Positions 40,838 through 40,942 of a stretch of 40,942 bases of DNA are shown in pieces. Within the stretch, counting starts at the first letter, position 1. Each line of letters starts with the position of its first letter. This DNA is from Deltaproteobacteria bacterium. GTDB lineage: Bacteria; Desulfobacterota; DSM-4660; Desulfatiglandales; HGW-15. The notes under the pieces were generated by a model. It had not been told where the DNA came from, searched no databases, and saw only the letters and a list, made by a program, of their open reading frames with translations. The translations under genes and the position numbers were made by a program. The DNA is taken from assembly GCA_019310485.1 (NCBI GenBank), contig JAFDEF010000024.1:1-40942 (forward strand), written 5' to 3'.

Positions 40838-40857
40838 AAACCGCTACGCGGTGGTTT
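40838..40857 (+). terminator. Hairpin after the ligase gene
   Basis: AAACCGC-TAC-GCGGTGGTTT (40838-40857) forms a short stem (ACCGC/GCGGT) with flanking A/T pairing. It lies 19 bases after the stop and is followed by ccctttaggggattt, a second small palindrome. It may end the rightward operon. Confidence 0.5.
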
Positions 40858-40870
40858 CCCTTTAGGGGAT

Positions 40871-40892
40871 TTGCTCTTTGACAATTGAATAG
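40871..40892 (+). promoter_or_regulatory. boxA-like antitermination motif
   Basis: TTGCTCTTTGACAATTGAATAG closely resembles boxA, as found in leaders of rRNA operons (E. coli TGCTCTTTAACA) and of some CRISPR arrays. No 16S or CRISPR sequence appears before the window ends 50 bases later, so what it leads into cannot be seen. Confidence 0.5.
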
Positions 40893-40904
40893 CGTTTTGC
40901 TCAG

Positions 40905-40939
40905 GGCCACTTCATTTGATGGGGTTCCCAGAAGTGGCC
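40905..40939 (+). repeat. Inverted repeat at window end
   Basis: GGCCACTTC (40905-40913) and GAAGTGGCC (40931-40939) are perfect complements around a 17-base loop. They follow the boxA-like motif by 12 bases. They could be part of an rRNA leader processing stem, or an unrelated hairpin. Confidence 0.5.
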
Positions 40940-40942
40940 TCC

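Overview
The window looks like chromosomal DNA of a Gram-negative anaerobe, most likely a deltaproteobacterium (Desulfobacterota-like). This is inferred from lipid A and heptose-core genes, two PilT-type motors, an AsmA-like envelope protein, a TRAP dicarboxylate-type transporter beside a GcdA-type carboxyltransferase, many zinc-ribbon proteins, and short palindromic intergenic repeats. No phage, insertion sequence, CRISPR array, tRNA or rRNA gene was found inside the window. The last 70 bases carry a boxA-like motif that could lead into an rRNA operon or a CRISPR array beyond the edge. || Layout. 1-222: three short direct repeats. 223-2050 (+): a J-domain-like protein and a GHMP sugar kinase. 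2106-5124 (-): a zinc-ribbon/degenerate-receiver protein behind two PilT/PilU-type ATPases. 5240-6936 (-): a GNAT acetyltransferase and a histone-deacetylase-family amidohydrolase. 7216-7933 (+): two small proteins, the second preceded by a perfect 11-bp inverted repeat. 7938-12444 (-): an overlapping operon of a CDP-alcohol phosphatidyltransferase, a Nudix hydrolase and a 1135-residue AsmA-like protein. 12575-13788 (-): a hypothetical protein and a DUF364-type protein. 13789-14075: a divergent promoter region. 14076-16428 (+): an SPFH/triple-zinc-ribbon protein and an overlapping double-zinc-ribbon partner. || 16462-17624 (-) is a scar: the 3' part of an FAD/NAD oxidoreductase and the 5' part of a DUF2064 glycosyltransferase meet at a 44-bp palindromic repeat. 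17757-21880 (-): glucokinase, a phosphoglucose isomerase of the type usually fused to transaldolase, and RmuC. 21881-22699 is a repeat-rich graveyard holding the C-terminal fragment of an amidohydrolase, again cut at a copy of the 44-bp repeat. 22700-23182 (-): an MGMT-like protein. 23722-28709 (+): a tightly packed lipopolysaccharide operon (lpxK, lpxL-like, waaF, gmhB, waaC, Trm112-like). 28793-30758 (+): a FabD-like acyltransferase and an HMG-CoA-lyase-like protein, ending exactly in a third repeat copy. || 30816-40819 is a catabolic island read outward from a regulatory region near 35.0-35.3 kb. To the left are an enoyl-CoA hydratase-like protein, a GcdA-type carboxyltransferase and a second HMG-CoA-lyase-like protein. 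To the right are a GntR/FCD regulator, TRAP DctP, DctQ and DctM, and a malonyl-CoA-synthetase-like ligase. The inferred role is uptake of a (branched) dicarboxylate, CoA activation, decarboxylation or carboxyl transfer, hydration and retro-Claisen cleavage. The exact substrate cannot be read from sequence alone.
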